From Hypomyces perniciosus (Eukaryota; Ascomycota; Sordariomycetes; Hypocreales; Hypocreaceae), in contig SPDT01000007.1 of assembly GCA_008477525.1 (NCBI GenBank), positions 3,906,001 to 3,970,000 of the forward strand: a stretch of 64,000 nucleotides of DNA. Direction: 5' to 3'. This document shows, one piece after another, positions 1-11,558 of the stretch. Position 1 is the first letter of the stretch, and each line of letters starts with the position of its first letter. Position numbers and translations under genes: made by a program. A model generated the notes under the pieces. That model had not been told where the DNA came from. It ran no database searches and was given only the letters and a program-made list of their open reading frames with translations.

Positions 1-699
1 CCACCAGGTTTGACGATTCGCCAGAGATACTCGAGAGAGGTGATTTGCTGGTTCATCGTGTGACCACCATCATCAATGATGACGTCAAATAACCCATCTG
101 TTGTCGACTCTGTGGAAAACTGCGTCAAAAAGACAGCATCTGCCTGGTCTCCGATGAAGACATGGGCGTTTGCAGTCTTGTCTTGGTACTTTTTGGCGCA
201 TTGGGCATCGTATTCGATAAAGTACAAGTCGACCTGTGGGAGATACTCCAACCACGTGTAGTAGGATGCTCCGGGACCATAATCCTGTCTTGTCAGGACG
301 GATCAATGATCAATGATCAAGAGGACGCTTACCATATTACAACCGAGCCCAATTTCTAGTGCCTTTAGGGGTTTGTCCCGAATGCCCGAGAGATACTTGT
401 CGTACATGAACTGGTACTTGTGGGTGGTGACTTTGTCGGTGCCGTATTTGAGGGCGACCTGCTCAAAAACTCGGGGGCGAGTGGGAGCTGTCTGTGGCTT
501 CATTGTTCGATCCGCTTCTAGTGATGAGCGCCATGTACATCCATCATCAGCGTGGTTGGAGGCGGAGAACATACAAGTGAGAGGTCAGCTTTTGCTGCAA
601 AACCTGGGTGGTGATGTTCCCCCATTGATGGATAGCAGCACAGATGAACAGGATTGCTGACAAGGAGAAAACCAAATTCAAGGTCCGGTTGGTGGCCAT
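1..699 (-). CDS. SAM-dependent methyltransferase-like protein, truncated by the window edge
   Basis: This gene runs off the left edge. The readable exons are about 517-333 and 284-1, joined across a 48-bp intron (332-285). The joined protein has a glycine-rich segment reading LEIGLGCNM then DYGPGASYY, followed by YFIEYDAQCAKKY and DVIIDDGGHTMNQQI. These resemble motif I, the post-I acidic strand and the IIDDGGH loop of class I methyltransferases acting on sugars or macrolides. An upstream ATG at 699 opens a hydrophobic signal-anchor-like stretch (NLVFSLSAILFICAAI), suggesting a secretory-pathway location. However, its likely donor (574) and the acceptor at 519-518 do not join in phase, so the first exon is unresolved and translation could instead begin at the ATG at 503. 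The substrate is unknown. Confidence 0.7.
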
Positions 700-1131
700 T
701 ATGATGGCGGTTGCGTTGGGCTTCGCTACTCGAGGAGAACAGGGATTGTGGATTATAGAGGGAGATAAAAGTTATGGTGGACAATGAGAGAGAGATATGG
801 TGTTGAGAAATTGGTTGAAAAATCTACAGAGTACCTGGTAGTACTTTGAGTATTCAAAGAAGGATCGAAGCTTCACGTTCTTGCCTTGCTGTTGAACAAC
901 TTGCGGTCAGACCAATCCAGTTACTGCTGAGGTACCAAGGCAGCCAGACCCTCCTTTAGTCTCTCTCATCACTTCTAGAGGAGAAGAAGACGAGAAAATC
1001 CATCCCAAAGTCTTGTTTCTATTCATTGCTGAAGCTACGTCTCTCTATATAATTCCTTCTGACTCTACAACACACACACACACACACAACACCAAGAAAA
1101 TCCTCTCCCACCCGATGCGGTCCACCATTGT
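700..1131. other. Spacer with a CA microsatellite
   Basis: This holds the upstream region of the methyltransferase-like gene and the 3' flank of the next minus-strand gene. A (CA)n run lies at about 1070-1088. No gene was seen. Confidence 0.5.
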
Positions 1132-2268
1132 TCATTGCTCCCTACCCCCTCCTTTCCTCTCAAAGAGATCTGTCTCAGAGCCAAAGAATGGGTTGGGCTG
1201 GAACGAGCTGTGGATCTGCGGGTTTGACTGCAGTTCTCCATCATAGAGCCGCTGCCGGCTGTCCTGAACAGGTGGTGCCACCTTGATATCGCCTCTGTAT
1301 ATCTCCACAACTGATATGAGTGGCATAATCAGCAGAAGTATTGACAGCAACTGTCCAAAGCTCCACCCCTTCTCTCCCTCGTCGCTGAGCTTCACTGAAG
1401 GATTCCCGAATGCTTGGGAGAGCAAAATGATGCGTACCCCGGCTCCAATAGCAATGGCCATCATGAGAACCAACCCGACTATCTGCACTGCTTTATAGAA
1501 CTTCTGGTCACGGCTATGCAAGTACCACGTCGCAAGTGCGAAAATAACACAATTGCCCGCGATTGCGGCAATGGTCCCGACGTACGACAGCCCGGCATTG
1601 GACGGAGCCCCCTCTCCATTAACTGTCCAGACGCAAGCGATGGGCAGAGTTTGATTCTCCAGCCCCTTGGATACCGCTTGAAGCACAAAGATGCCAGAAA
1701 CGGACGACAATGCCAAGTTGACGAACATGAGGAGTTGCCGCATCCATCTGAGCACCCAGTCACGACGGTAGTCATGAACCAAAGCCAGAAGCGTAGCGTT
1801 ATGCGTTGCCATGGACAAGAGGGACAGCATCCAGATCAAGAAGAAATGATATGGCACAAGCGAATTCATCTTGGCCAGCCCAACACCTGCGAGTCTCTCT
1901 TTAGCAAAAATGTCGTCGGGTCTTTCCAGAATCATGCAACTCACTCTGGATGCCAATCCCCTGCATGATCTGGGAGTCACTGTATCCATTGAGCAGCTTG
2001 CGACGCGTCGTGGACTCTTTGCCCCGAAACTCTGCAAATATGACACTAGCAGATAAAATGATAGCCAAGCCAGCAGTTATCATAAAGGACAGGAGGATCT
2101 GGACTTTCCGTCAGTGCGGACCTTGGTTGGCATGGGTGAAGCAGCCTCCTGCTGAAGGTGGCCACTACGATTTTCTCATCAACATACGCCTTGCCCTGCT
2201 ATGCCAGCTTCGCTGGGTGTGGATTCAGGAGCACTTGTGCAATTCAAGGGACCTATGATGGAGGACAT
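1132..2268 (-). CDS. Six-pass integral membrane protein, unknown function
   Basis: There are three exons: 2268-2188, 2098-1945 and 1886-1132. The introns (89 and 58 bp) have donors GTATGT and GTGAGT and branch sites ACTGACG and TGCTAAAG. Exons join in phase to give 329 residues. Six hydrophobic helices are visible, for example ILLSFMITAGLAIILSASV, YHFFLIWMLSLLSMATH, LLMFVNLALSSVSGIFVL and VGLVLMMAIAIGAGVRIILL. The N-terminus is short and polar. The C-terminal tail (after about residue 270) is hydrophilic and probably cytosolic. I recognise the general look of a conserved integral membrane protein of filamentous ascomycetes but know no function. It is not an obvious transporter, rhodopsin or Pth11-type receptor. 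The ATG at 2268 was chosen because it is the first in frame of the spliced product. Confidence 0.75.
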
Positions 2269-5200
2269 GTTGGATTTCCAGAGAGGCGAGCGCGGCTCTC
2301 TACAAACAAGCGAGATCTAAAGATTGAGACCGAGATGTCGAAAGCATTTCTCCCCTGCCCACCTTGCCCCAACGACTTGTCCAGGGAACTACGCTCATGA
2401 AAGCTGTTTGTTTGTTTGTTTGTTGCTACGAGTAGTATGACGCGGTGTGTGGGTCCAGGGGTCGTCTCTTTTCCAAGACACGACACCAAAGGGACGTTTG
2501 AAAATCTCACCAGCAACTCGTCATTGACTGGTTGGCAGCACTTGGTTATGCCACAAGTGGCTTCTCTCGTGTGGCTCGGTTTTCTGTCGGCGGTTGAGCC
2601 AGACACCAGGAAATTGGAAACCTGATGCTCGTCAGCCGATCCGCCCCTTAAACCCGCGGCCTTGTCCAAATCATCCGCTGACTTTCAAGGTTCTTTTGGC
2701 CCCCGTCCGGAAGTGCTATTTCCCACCCGCTGCCGCCGTCCAACTGCTAGTCCTAAATCCCTTCACTGTTCCCCTGGTTGCGCTGCGTTTTGCACCAAGA
2801 ATGCGCTTGCGTCATTGGCTCGCAATTAAGGAATAAATCACATGAGAAAAAGACGTTTTTGATAACGTCAGCCTGTCAGCATGCAGTTCACTACCCCTTG
2901 CTTCTCACGCGAGATATGTTCCGTTCCAGTTTGGAGTTCTACGAGTACGAGTACTCCGTACATAGTCTATTATCCACTATCTAGGGACAAACTAATACGG
3001 AGCACGTCTCGTACAGCTGCATGGGACGGAAAGGATTGACTCTCGTATTGAAAACAGGCTGACTTTTGGGTCCCGATAACGCAAAATCCTTAAAATAAGG
3101 CAGGTTGCTAGGCTGTGGAAGGTATGCGAATGGACCAAGACAAACGAGAACGGAGGGGGACTTGTAGTACTCCAAGATTTGCGTCCATTTCCACGCAGAG
3201 GTTGAACACAGAGACAGCCGTCTAGAGTCTCCTTTGCTGTTGTCGTACACCAGCTTCTACAAGTACGAGTAGTACTTGCACATACAACAAGCTCATGAGT
3301 CGTGGATACACACCAAGGAACGAGGGTCTAATTAATCAGCCCAACCACGCGGGTGACTGTTCCAGCAAGGGTAACAGCCGGGTCAAGGACAAGGACAATA
3401 CGACAGAGTACTATTACTACTAGTAGTACGGAGTACGAAGTACTCCGTAGTAGTACTCCAACTCTGCATTAGCCAAACTGCAGTCTGTGACCAGCAGTAC
3501 CACCGCGTCGGTAAATGGCGGAGATCGCGCCTTTTGAGACAGCGGAAAGCTCCCTCAGCCACCGACCGGTAGGATATCGATTGGAAGGCCGCAGTGCTCA
3601 CCAGATGAATCAACATTGTGCAACGCCGCCTAGCAACGCTGCCGCTATCCTCAATTTGACTCTCGTTTCTCACTTCAGACTGAGACCGTAGGAGAATCCT
3701 GAGCGCCAGCTGCCAGTAATAACGATCGCCGTGTGAGATTCTCTACCTGTCACATTTCTTTTGCAGAAGAAAATGTTTCCCCCCCTATCTTGCTTGCAAA
3801 AAAAACAATCTTAGCGCTCAGCACCAGTGGTCCACGTGCAGTAGCGTGGTGAGTCGCTCAAATTGAGGAGGACCCAGCCGCCTGGATCGGCCGAAGATGT
3901 TGACCAGGCATTGGATAACGGACTTGGTCGGGCGGCCAACTTCACCTAAGCGGGCTTCATTCGACACGCGGCGCTGACCTAGGGAACTGCCGCAGGTGGA
4001 TCGTGAATGGATGGATGCCCTTATGCGAGAAACCATATACCTAATGCAGCAGGCAAACAGAGCAGGCTAGTACGAGTACTACACGCGGGCCTTTTGCACT
4101 TCAAATTTACCAGAGGAGATTGAAAGCAAAGCCAACGGAATAGTCCTTTTGGAGAAGGATTTCACGCCATGAAAACGCGATGGTTGTTGGGTGATGTGGT
4201 GGGTGGTGGGTAGTGATGATGATGATGGTGCTTGGATGACGCTGGGGCAGCACGAGGATCACACATGGCTACTTGCCCTTGCAATTGCTGGCATGCTTGC
4301 AAGGCCCCTGGACATTTCCTGAACCAACACTGTGATCAACAGAACATTCCTGCACAGGTACTCGTACCTACTCCGTGGTGTGTACGAGAACTATTAGTAG
4401 TACTACTCCGTACTACTAGTAGTAACTACTGGATCTACAGGGCTGTTGGGCTTCAGCAAGGTCTCACCCATGAGGTATACCCGACTAGACGGTTCATCAT
4501 TCGAGATCCGGGAACCCGAGATTGTGGTATGGACAACTTGAACACACATGACCCAAGAGATTGGCAGGAATGGCCGGGGAAGCGACCCGGACAGTGGTCC
4601 ACACCGCGTAGCACCACTACCAAATGCCGGGAGCGCTTCCACGAGAGCCGGCAGATGTGGGAAAGACACTTCCCCTTGCCCTAGTTGACGGCTTGATGAC
4701 TGGGGAATGCCGTCAAATACCTATGAGCACATTGCCTGAGATACTAACCAATACCTGTTACCCATGCTCGCTGAGTGTCTGTTAGGTTAGTCATTCTGAC
4801 TGGCCCTGCCAGGTCAACCCAACCAGACTATCGGGGGGCCATGCCGGCCGTTGGGGGCCCTTTGCTGCAATGCTGGCAGAGCAGAATGAGGGGGGGGGGG
4901 GCCAATACGAATTTATCCTGTGCACCCCATGTGGAGCGCTCCCATGTGCATTTCCACAACTATCGCCATCTCGTCTCGTAATGGTCCACTACCCGGACGA
5001 GCTTGTCTCAGCACCAGAATGAATCCCAGCCAACGACGGCTGCCAGTCAGGCACATCCCGGCGTACGGTACGCCCAGGCTAACCCTGACCCCCTCGTGTC
5101 TACAAGTACCATCTTGTTCCAGTACCCCTGCGGCGGCGTTTTCTGCAGGGCGTTGGTTATTGATTCATCAGGGTGGTTGACCAGGAGTGGTAGCTAGGCG

Positions 5201-5292
5201 TGTCGGGGTCACAGCCTTATATTTGTCTGCATGCCTCGTCTTGCATCTTGTGATCGAGATCAACTCCATTCAACCAATTTGTCTTGCGCACC
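2269..5292. other. Gene-poor spacer between divergent genes
   Basis: About 3 kb without a credible gene. It holds a (TTTG)n tract at about 2402-2424, clusters of TACTCCGTA/TACGGAGTA words (2951, 2996, 3427, 3440, 4369, 4404) mixed with TAG/TAC triplet runs, the palindrome ACTACTAGTAGT near 4412, and a G-run at about 4889-4900. It must include the upstream regions of the membrane protein gene and the F-box gene. Open frames here look random in composition. Confidence 0.5.
3427..3449. repeat. Short inverted repeat TACGGAGTAC-GAA-GTACTCCGTA
   Basis: This is a perfect 10-bp inverted repeat with a 3-nt spacer, embedded in TAG/TAC triplet sequence. It is a paired copy of the dispersed TACTCCGTA word found at many other places in the window. 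Confidence 0.8.
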
Positions 5293-6012
5293 ATGATCGT
5301 CCTTCCCAGGCCTCCCGTGGCCCCGAACCTGAGGGCCCCAAGTTCCTACAACTTGAATATCGATTTACCCAACTCCCGATTCGTCAGTCAGCACCATCAA
5401 CAGCTGCCACAGCAACAATCACCTCCACCACATCAAAGTCGGCCTGCCATGCCTTCTATAATAGAACGCCTACCCAATGAGCTCCAAAGAATGATCTACT
5501 CTCACCTGGACTATCAAACCCTCATTCATTTGTCCACCATGAATCGTTATTTCCACCAAACAATAGATCCCCAGGCGATGGCTGATCCTGCCGACAAGGC
5601 ACAGTTCGTCATGCGTGCCGCCAAGGACTTCCCACAACATCGCCCCAGTGAGAAAGGCCACGACTACAAGCCTGGCAACTTCGAGTGTTACATCTGCTTC
5701 CGAGTGCGATCACCGGACCATTTCGACATGCTCCAGCCCCAGTCTGCCTACATTGACAGGAATGGACAGATTGTGCGGGATCGAGAACCATGCGCACGTA
5801 CAGACAAGCTCATTATGCTTCGGCGGTTCTGTGTCTCTTGTGGTGTGAAAGAGGGCTTACATGCTCCGTTTGACTGTTTGACGACAAGAACGGGGCGGGA
5901 TCTCTGGGTTTGCAAATGCCGGCGGGTCTGGTCAAAGCCTGGATGTCTGCGATGCCCCGACTGTCGAGGGGACTGTCCTCTTCGACCGAGGCGGAAAGCG
6001 GGGATGGTATAA
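5293..6012 (+). CDS. F-box protein with Cys-rich zinc-binding C-terminus
   Basis: A single-exon gene of 239 residues starting at ATG 5293; an internal ATG reading MPSIIERLPNEL is an alternative start. The segment IIERLPNELQRMIYSHLDY is a typical F-box helix, followed by LIHLSTMNRYFH, so the protein probably recruits Skp1 and acts as a substrate adaptor of an SCF ubiquitin ligase. The C-terminal half carries clustered cysteines (CYICFR, RFCVSCGVKEG, WVCKCRRVW, CLRCPDCRGDC), which look like two or more zinc-binding knuckles. The N-terminus is Pro/Gln-rich and probably disordered. This combination of F-box and Cys-rich tail is common among fungal F-box proteins without assigned substrates. No intron is needed. 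Confidence 0.8.
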   Translation: MIVLPRPPVAPNLRAPSSYNLNIDLPNSRFVSQHHQQLPQQQSPPPHQSRPAMPSIIERLPNELQRMIYSHLDYQTLIHLSTMNRYFHQTIDPQAMADPADKAQFVMRAAKDFPQHRPSEKGHDYKPGNFECYICFRVRSPDHFDMLQPQSAYIDRNGQIVRDREPCARTDKLIMLRRFCVSCGVKEGLHAPFDCLTTRTGRDLWVCKCRRVWSKPGCLRCPDCRGDCPLRPRRKAGMV

Positions 6013-7020
6013 ACTGGTCACCTATTTCGCGGTGGATGCATTTCTTTCTTGGATTTTCTTTTATTCTTTACTAATATAATGACCGGGTTGCTGGGAGGCG
6101 GAAGCATCAAGTTGTTCTGGCTTGGGAACACAAGCAGAAGAGGGTTGTTGGAGGCTTCAAACGAGATATATTTACGAGCAAGGCCCATGGAGCTGGAAGC
6201 CTGGAGTCTGAGCACATATCCACCTCGATCGATTGGCGGAGTAACACAAAACGGATCACGGCAGGGAGGATCATATTGCTTCATTACCAGGCGTCAGGGG
6301 GTGGTTAACAGGTCATGGTCATGGAACAGGCAATTAAAAGTTAATGGTGGAGGCGTCGCAGGAGCATACTGTTGGTAAATATAATTTGACACATCACGGC
6401 CCTAGAGCCAGTGGTCCTTGGATTTATTTCCGCGGCTTTGAAGCAGCCATTTCCAAACTCGGTGAATTGTTACAATCACGGTATTAATACTCGGGAAGAA
6501 GCAGCAGCGGTGAGAATGTGGGTTCGCGATGCACGGAGCAGCCACAGATCAGTAGAATCCTCATGTATAACGATGGTATGGTGCATGAGTGATTACTAGA
6601 GTTGGTCGCGTTCAGCTTTCAGATTTCCTGGGCCCCAAAATGCTATATCTACACCTAATAATCTCTGTTCGACTCCGGACGAATAATGAACTCTGTCGTG
6701 TGTTGGGAGGTTTGGCTCGTTGGTAATGAGTCGCGTGATCACCCATCAAGTGCAAGCATGCAACAATAAGTAAGACTCAACCTCTTCTTTCTCATTACGC
6801 TCTCCTTTTCACTTATTCGTTTTCTTTTCGTTTTCTTTTCTCCCTCTATTTTTACACCCTAATATCAATGTCTTGTTAGGTCTTTCTCAGACTTGCCTCT
6901 GCTTAATTACATCGTCGTTGCATCTTGCTTTCACTTAACTCTCACAACGAGTCAACTTTGCGACAACTAGTCCACAACATTCACTTATCTAGGCCTATAC
7001 TAAAACACCGTTTCATCACC
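6013..7020. other. Spacer, no gene seen
   Basis: This is the 3' flank of the F-box gene and the upstream region of the SET locus. The stretch 6780-6960 is rich in TTTC/CTTTT pyrimidine tracts, as expected for a fungal promoter or 5' leader. Confidence 0.5.
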
Positions 7021-7245
7021 ATGACTTGTTCGCTAACCGTCGCGGCTCTTCTGGACCTCTGTTATGCTCCCGATCTGAAATATAGACTCGACGACCCTGC
7101 AGTGGGAAGACAACGCAAGTGTTCTGTCGACGACCTCGCGATACAGCCTGCGAAGAAGGAGCATGGTCTTGGCCTAACCTCGGAGTCCGTGGAGGTGACA
7201 ATAGTCGGATACGGCAATAAGAACGAGTCTGCTCTGACTTCCTAG
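7021..7245 (+). CDS. Short open frame, possible first exon of the SET gene
   Basis: An ATG in good context (CACCATGA) opens a 74-codon frame with coding-like composition, beginning MTCSLTVAALLDLCYAP and ending in TAG at 7245. It lies 220 bp upstream of the SET-domain reading frame, which is itself open from about 7275. It may be the first exon, leaving by a donor such as GTGACA at 7195, but no donor/acceptor pair I tried joins it to the SET frame in phase. It could instead be an upstream ORF in the leader. The exon structure here needs transcript evidence. Confidence 0.35.
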   Translation: MTCSLTVAALLDLCYAPDLKYRLDDPAVGRQRKCSVDDLAIQPAKKEHGLGLTSESVEVTIVGYGNKNESALTS

Positions 7246-7466
7246 ACTGTGGGAACATGCTGTGGGACTGACTAGACTGTAGTTTCGCTCAAAGCCAAGC
7301 TAACACCGCAAGCTCAAGGCCCGAGACAACTCACGAGCTCTCCGGCAGGCATCTCCGTGAAACCCTCGAGAGCGACAAGTCAGCAAATGAACCCCCCGAG
7401 GCCGAAGAAGACAACACGGCTAAGCCATGCCTGCCGCCACTGGTCACAAAACTATCCCCCAGCCCG

Positions 7467-8191
7467 ATGTTCCAGAACGAGTTCTTCGCAGTCTCTCGAT
7501 CAGAAATCGCCGGCTGGGGCGCGTTTGCCGCCAAGGACCTCAAGTTAGGAGACACGATCCTCCGAGAGATACCCCTCTTTGTGGCTGCTGAATCCTCGGA
7601 AATCTTCCATGAGTTCGATAAGCTCGATGCGCAGGCCAAGAACGTTGCGCTCAGTCTTCATGCGAATGAGCTTCTCAAACCAGGGACCTCACGCCTCAAG
7701 GCTGTGTGGGATACGAATTGGTATGTTTGGCTATTGATTTGGTCTTGCTTTACCACAGAGACTCTGGTATCAAGTGTTGGTTCAATCCAAGCAAACAACC
7801 GAACTCGCTCTTCAACTACCTCTTCAAAAACCTTTCTCTTTCTACTTTTCCGAAACTGAACTGAGACCGGCAAAGCATCGCATCATTTACTAACATACCT
7901 CACAGCTTCGCAATAGGTAGCAAAAGAGCAGGCCTCTTCCCCATCGCTGCTCGCTTCAACCACGCATGCCACCCAGCCCACAACATCGAATACCGCTTCG
8001 ATCGCGATCTAGGCTGTCTCAAAATGACTGTGCGAGTCGACAAAATCACCGCCGGCGAAGAACTCAAAATCTCCTACGGCACCAACCGAACTCCAGAACT
8101 TTTGTACTTCTGGTACGGATTCCAGTGTCGTTGCGGAGCTTGTGAAGGCTTGAGCGATGAGGATGTCTCTCGCCTTACGGATCAGTGGTAA
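7467..8191 (+). CDS. SET-domain protein (lysine methyltransferase-like)
   Basis: Two exons, 7467-7720 and 7906-8191, are separated by a 185-bp intron (donor GTATGT, perfect TACTAAC branch site, CACAG acceptor). From the ATG at 7467 this gives 179 residues. The N-terminal part (EIAGWGAFAAKDLKLGDTI) matches the GxGxFA entry of SET domains. After the intron come RFNHACHPAHN (the NHxCxPN motif that forms the SAM pocket), GEELKISYG (core tyrosine) and FQCRCGACEG (a post-SET CxCxxC zinc site). All core elements are present, so the enzyme could be active. In family terms it resembles the small SMYD/SET5-like fungal SET proteins, whose substrates vary. The frame is open upstream to about 7275, so a longer N-terminus is possible. 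Confidence 0.8.
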
Positions 8192-9485
8192 AAGAGAGGT
8201 ATATCGCCGACGCCAGGGTTCTTATTTGCTATACACCTTGTGGATTTGTTATGTTGGGGGGGCTCGGGGTAACAGGGCATGGAACGCGATCTTGATATTG
8301 GCGTTATTAGGAGTCTCAGGAGAAACAACAAATCTTGGATTTGCTTGGGTTGATGCGGGTTTGGTTTGAGCACAACCTCTTCCGGGGATGGCGATCTGCT
8401 GAGTTGCGGCAGTAGTGATTCCTGGGAAAATGCCCTGTACCAATATCATCATTTGCCCAACCATTTGTGGGGTTGAGGATACCCTGCGTCCTTGGCTCTA
8501 CAATGAAGTAGCCAATGTCTCACGAACTATGACAAGTGAGAAGGTTAAAAGTTCGTATTAAAGCGGTATTTGTAAAGTGGCCTTTATGGTCTGTATTACT
8601 CGATCCTCATAGAGAGGCCCCCAAAACAGCTTTCGCAACTCTGACATTTGCCATGCTAACTAATATTAGCGGCGAAGAGATGTCGTAAAGAAAATATACA
8701 ATACTACTACTAGTACTCCTCTTGTCCCTCGTGTAATGAAATAACAGTGATGGCCTGACCTTGATCCTTTGGGCTTCCATATCCTGTAGCGTCTCCATAG
8801 TAAACTCTATGATCTAAAAATCCTTTGCCTCTCATCCCCTGTCAGCCCCTGCATCCGATTCAATAATGGGCCAGTATCCATTTCCGCCCCCTTGGTAAGT
8901 ACTTGTTCAGATCTGTCCAAGGTATCCGATCCTTTGAGCACATTTATCCAGAACAGGGATCTGATAGTTGAAGGAACCATTAAATACGGAACACGGGGCC
9001 CATACATTATCCATGGGTTGCACGTGGATATTGCCTGCCTTTTGCGGGCGCTCCCCTCATAGCTTGTTTGAAGGGTGAATGTATTAATTAATTAACCAGG
9101 TTATTCTTTACCGCGAATGTCATTTGTAAACCCAACTACTACGAGTAAGCAGTCATTGTTAGCTTCGAAGACTCAAACACCAAAGGGAACCAACTCCGTA
9201 GTCACCGAGGTTAAAAAAGAGAGACTAAGCTTCTTACATTTATGAAAGGCTCTAAATGTAATAATAATGTTTACTTCACTTCCAGGATATCGATATTTTT
9301 CTCTGATGCTTCGATGTTCATTATATCCTTCATGTCATGAACAAATGACTCTCCATTGTAATAAGAATACATTCCTACAGTAGCAATGGTGGACTGCCTT
9401 AACTCCTTCTTACACTGTTTGAACATTGCCCAAAGAGATGGGAACCAAAGCCGTAATTCATCATTCATCCAGTCATTTGCTTCGC
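8192..9485. other. AT-rich spacer, no convincing gene
   Basis: This is the region between the convergent ends of the SET gene and DNA polymerase kappa. It is noticeably A+T-rich around 9060-9300 (for example TTAATTAATTAA near 9086). A minus-strand frame at 9468-9271 has coding-like composition but no supporting context. Confidence 0.45.
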
Positions 9486-11420
9486 CTAACCAAAAAACAG
9501 CTTTTTCTGCTTCGGATCAAGAGCGACAGATCGACCTCTCTTCTTCTCAACCAGCCTGGGCCGCTTTGTGTCTGCTATGATGACTTGTGTTGTCCGGTTC
9601 GAGCCATCCTCTTGGACTGCATCACGGATTGTTTGTCGTGACAAGCATAAATCAATGTGTTCATTGGAGGTCCGCTCGTCGGCGGCCTGTGGTCGAAGGC
9701 AGATGGGGCAATCCCACCATTCATCTTCAAGTGGAGTTTCGTTCTTTGGCTTTGGATTAGCCACAATCTCCTTGCTATGGCTTCGATCAGATGAGCCGTC
9801 CCTGTTGCCCTCATCATCATCCCGAGGAATACAATCCGGAGCGCAATCCACGTCGCCAGGATATTCTTCAAATTCTGGCAACTGCTCCCACTCGTCGCCT
9901 TCCAGAGGCTCACTGGCTTTTCTCTTGACAGCACCGAGGCTCATTTCTCCTGCTTCGTTCTTGCGGGGCTTGAAGCCGAAGAAGGCCATGGTATCAGGTT
10001 TCTTCGTGCTTATGATGTGTGTGCACCGCAGACCCATTAACCTCAGCTTCATTCCAGGTATCTCTTGTTCCAGCTTAGAGAACATCGGAAGTGCATAGTT
10101 GTAGAGGTCATCGGCGAGACATATTGCTCTCAGTGTGACTACCTGTCGGGTAAAGACCTCGAAGGTATGTAGCTTCACTTTCAGACATAGTGTGCGGCCC
10201 TTGCACTCGGCCTTTTTCATGTCCTTCTCCAAGTCTTCTGCAGTAGAACGAAGCTTTTCCCTCAGCTTCAAGGGATCCGACATCTCGCGAAATGTGCTTT
10301 CTGTCCCAACGCTTTTTCGCTCATATTCCTCAGCCGGCTGAATCTTGGTACGACCGAGACCCAGATAACAGCGGAGTAAAAACACAAATGTTTTCTCTCC
10401 GAATAGCTGATTCAAGTATTGTCGCTCCGTATATATGTCACCGCACGTCTTCACGCCAATCTCCAGGAGTTCACGCTCCAAAACCCGCCCAATGCCATTG
10501 ACTTTCCTGGTGGGCAGGTCTCTCATGAAGGCCATGATGGCGTCCCTCTCCTTGGGTAGGACATACTGGCCGTTTGGTTTATTCATGTTGGAGCAAATCT
10601 TTGCTAGTCTAGAGTTTGCAGCAATTCCGGCGGAGACTGTGATGCTGGTCTTTTCATGGATCTCTTCTCTCATTTGCTCAACCACCTCAGCAGGATCCAT
10701 CTTCTTCTCATCGCAGTATTCCGTAATGTTGAGGTAGGCCTCGTCAATGCTAGCGCTTTCGAATCTGGGATCGTAATTCGCGAGGACCTCCCTCACTTCC
10801 TGGGCCTTGGCAGTATACTTGTGAAAATTCGGCTTGATCAAAATGAGCTGAGGACAAAGCTTCTTAGCTACGAAGCCCGCCATGCCCGATCGGCAGCCAA
10901 ACTGGCGAGCAACATAGTTGCAAGTTGTCAGTACGCCGCCGCCAACTGCAAATGGCAGGTCTTTGAGATCTGGCCTCTCTAGCTGCTCTACCGCTGCAAA
11001 GAAAGCATCACAATCGAGATGCACGATGTGCTGCGTGAGATCCCTGGAGAGTTCAAATTCCGCAAGAAGTCGATCGGCATTTCGCGAATCGTTTGTGAGA
11101 TCTCTCTTCTCAAGTTGGCGCTTCCGTGCAAGGATCTGCTCAATTTTCTGAGGAAGGACTTTGTCTCGAACTTCCTCCCGGTTGAAGAATTTCGATCCCT
11201 TTGATGCGTTGTAAATGATCTCGGACACCTGAGGCCTTTGTTAGGTCCGTTCGACCAGGATCAGAGAGCTATTAAGGTGGGCAACCTTGCTTTGGTCAAC
11301 TTTTTCCTGACCGGCCTTGGTCAAGGAGGGTCCCAATAGGTGATACTTGAGAGTCTTGAGGGCGTCATCCTGCTCGTCGTCGACCTGTACCGGTTCCTCC
11401 GTGGGCTCCACTGACGTCAT
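9486..11420 (-). CDS. POLK: DNA polymerase kappa (Y-family translesion polymerase)
   Basis: Two exons, 11420-11286 and 11228-9486, with a 57-bp intron (CTAAC branch, CTCAG acceptor), give 625 residues. The N-terminal region contains LGPSLTKAG and YNASKGSKFF, the N-clasp typical of Pol kappa. The palm follows: VHLDCDAFFAAVE (catalytic Asp at about 117) and SASIDEAYLN (catalytic Asp-Glu at about 207-208). Next are the thumb (RKVNGIGRVLERELL) and a little finger/PAD around residues 350-470 (KSVGTESTFREM). Near the C-terminus CPICLRP with a later His and Cys forms a UBZ-type ubiquitin-binding zinc finger. The protein ends QKKLFFG, which recalls a PCNA-binding motif but lacks the usual spacing. 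It bypasses minor-groove lesions in nuclear DNA. All catalytic residues are present. Confidence 0.95.
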
Positions 11421-11543
11421 CTTGAAGGCGACATCTAGGAACGCATTTGAATGCCACGCGACATTAGTATACGAAACTGGAAGAGAAATAACAATACGAT
11501 TGCCCTCTAGCTGGAGTGTCGAGTAATGGGAGAAGAGTGGGTA

Positions 11544-11558
11544 ACGCGTGGCACGCGT
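11544..11558. promoter_or_regulatory. Paired MCB-like sites (ACGCGT) upstream of polymerase kappa
   Basis: Two ACGCGT hexamers lie at 11544-11549 and 11553-11558, about 124-138 bp before the polymerase ATG. ACGCGT is the MluI cell-cycle box bound by MBF at the G1/S transition in yeasts. Function here is inferred. Confidence 0.45.

Noticed and set aside
4889..4900. G-run as a possible quadruplex
   Set aside because: It is a single run without three further G-tracts close by, so weak support.
9271..9468. 65-codon minus-strand frame just past polymerase kappa, with natural-looking composition
   Set aside because: No homologue recognised and no splice link to the polymerase. It starts 18 bp past the polymerase stop and lies in an AT-rich spacer. 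Possibly a gene relic, but not supportable.
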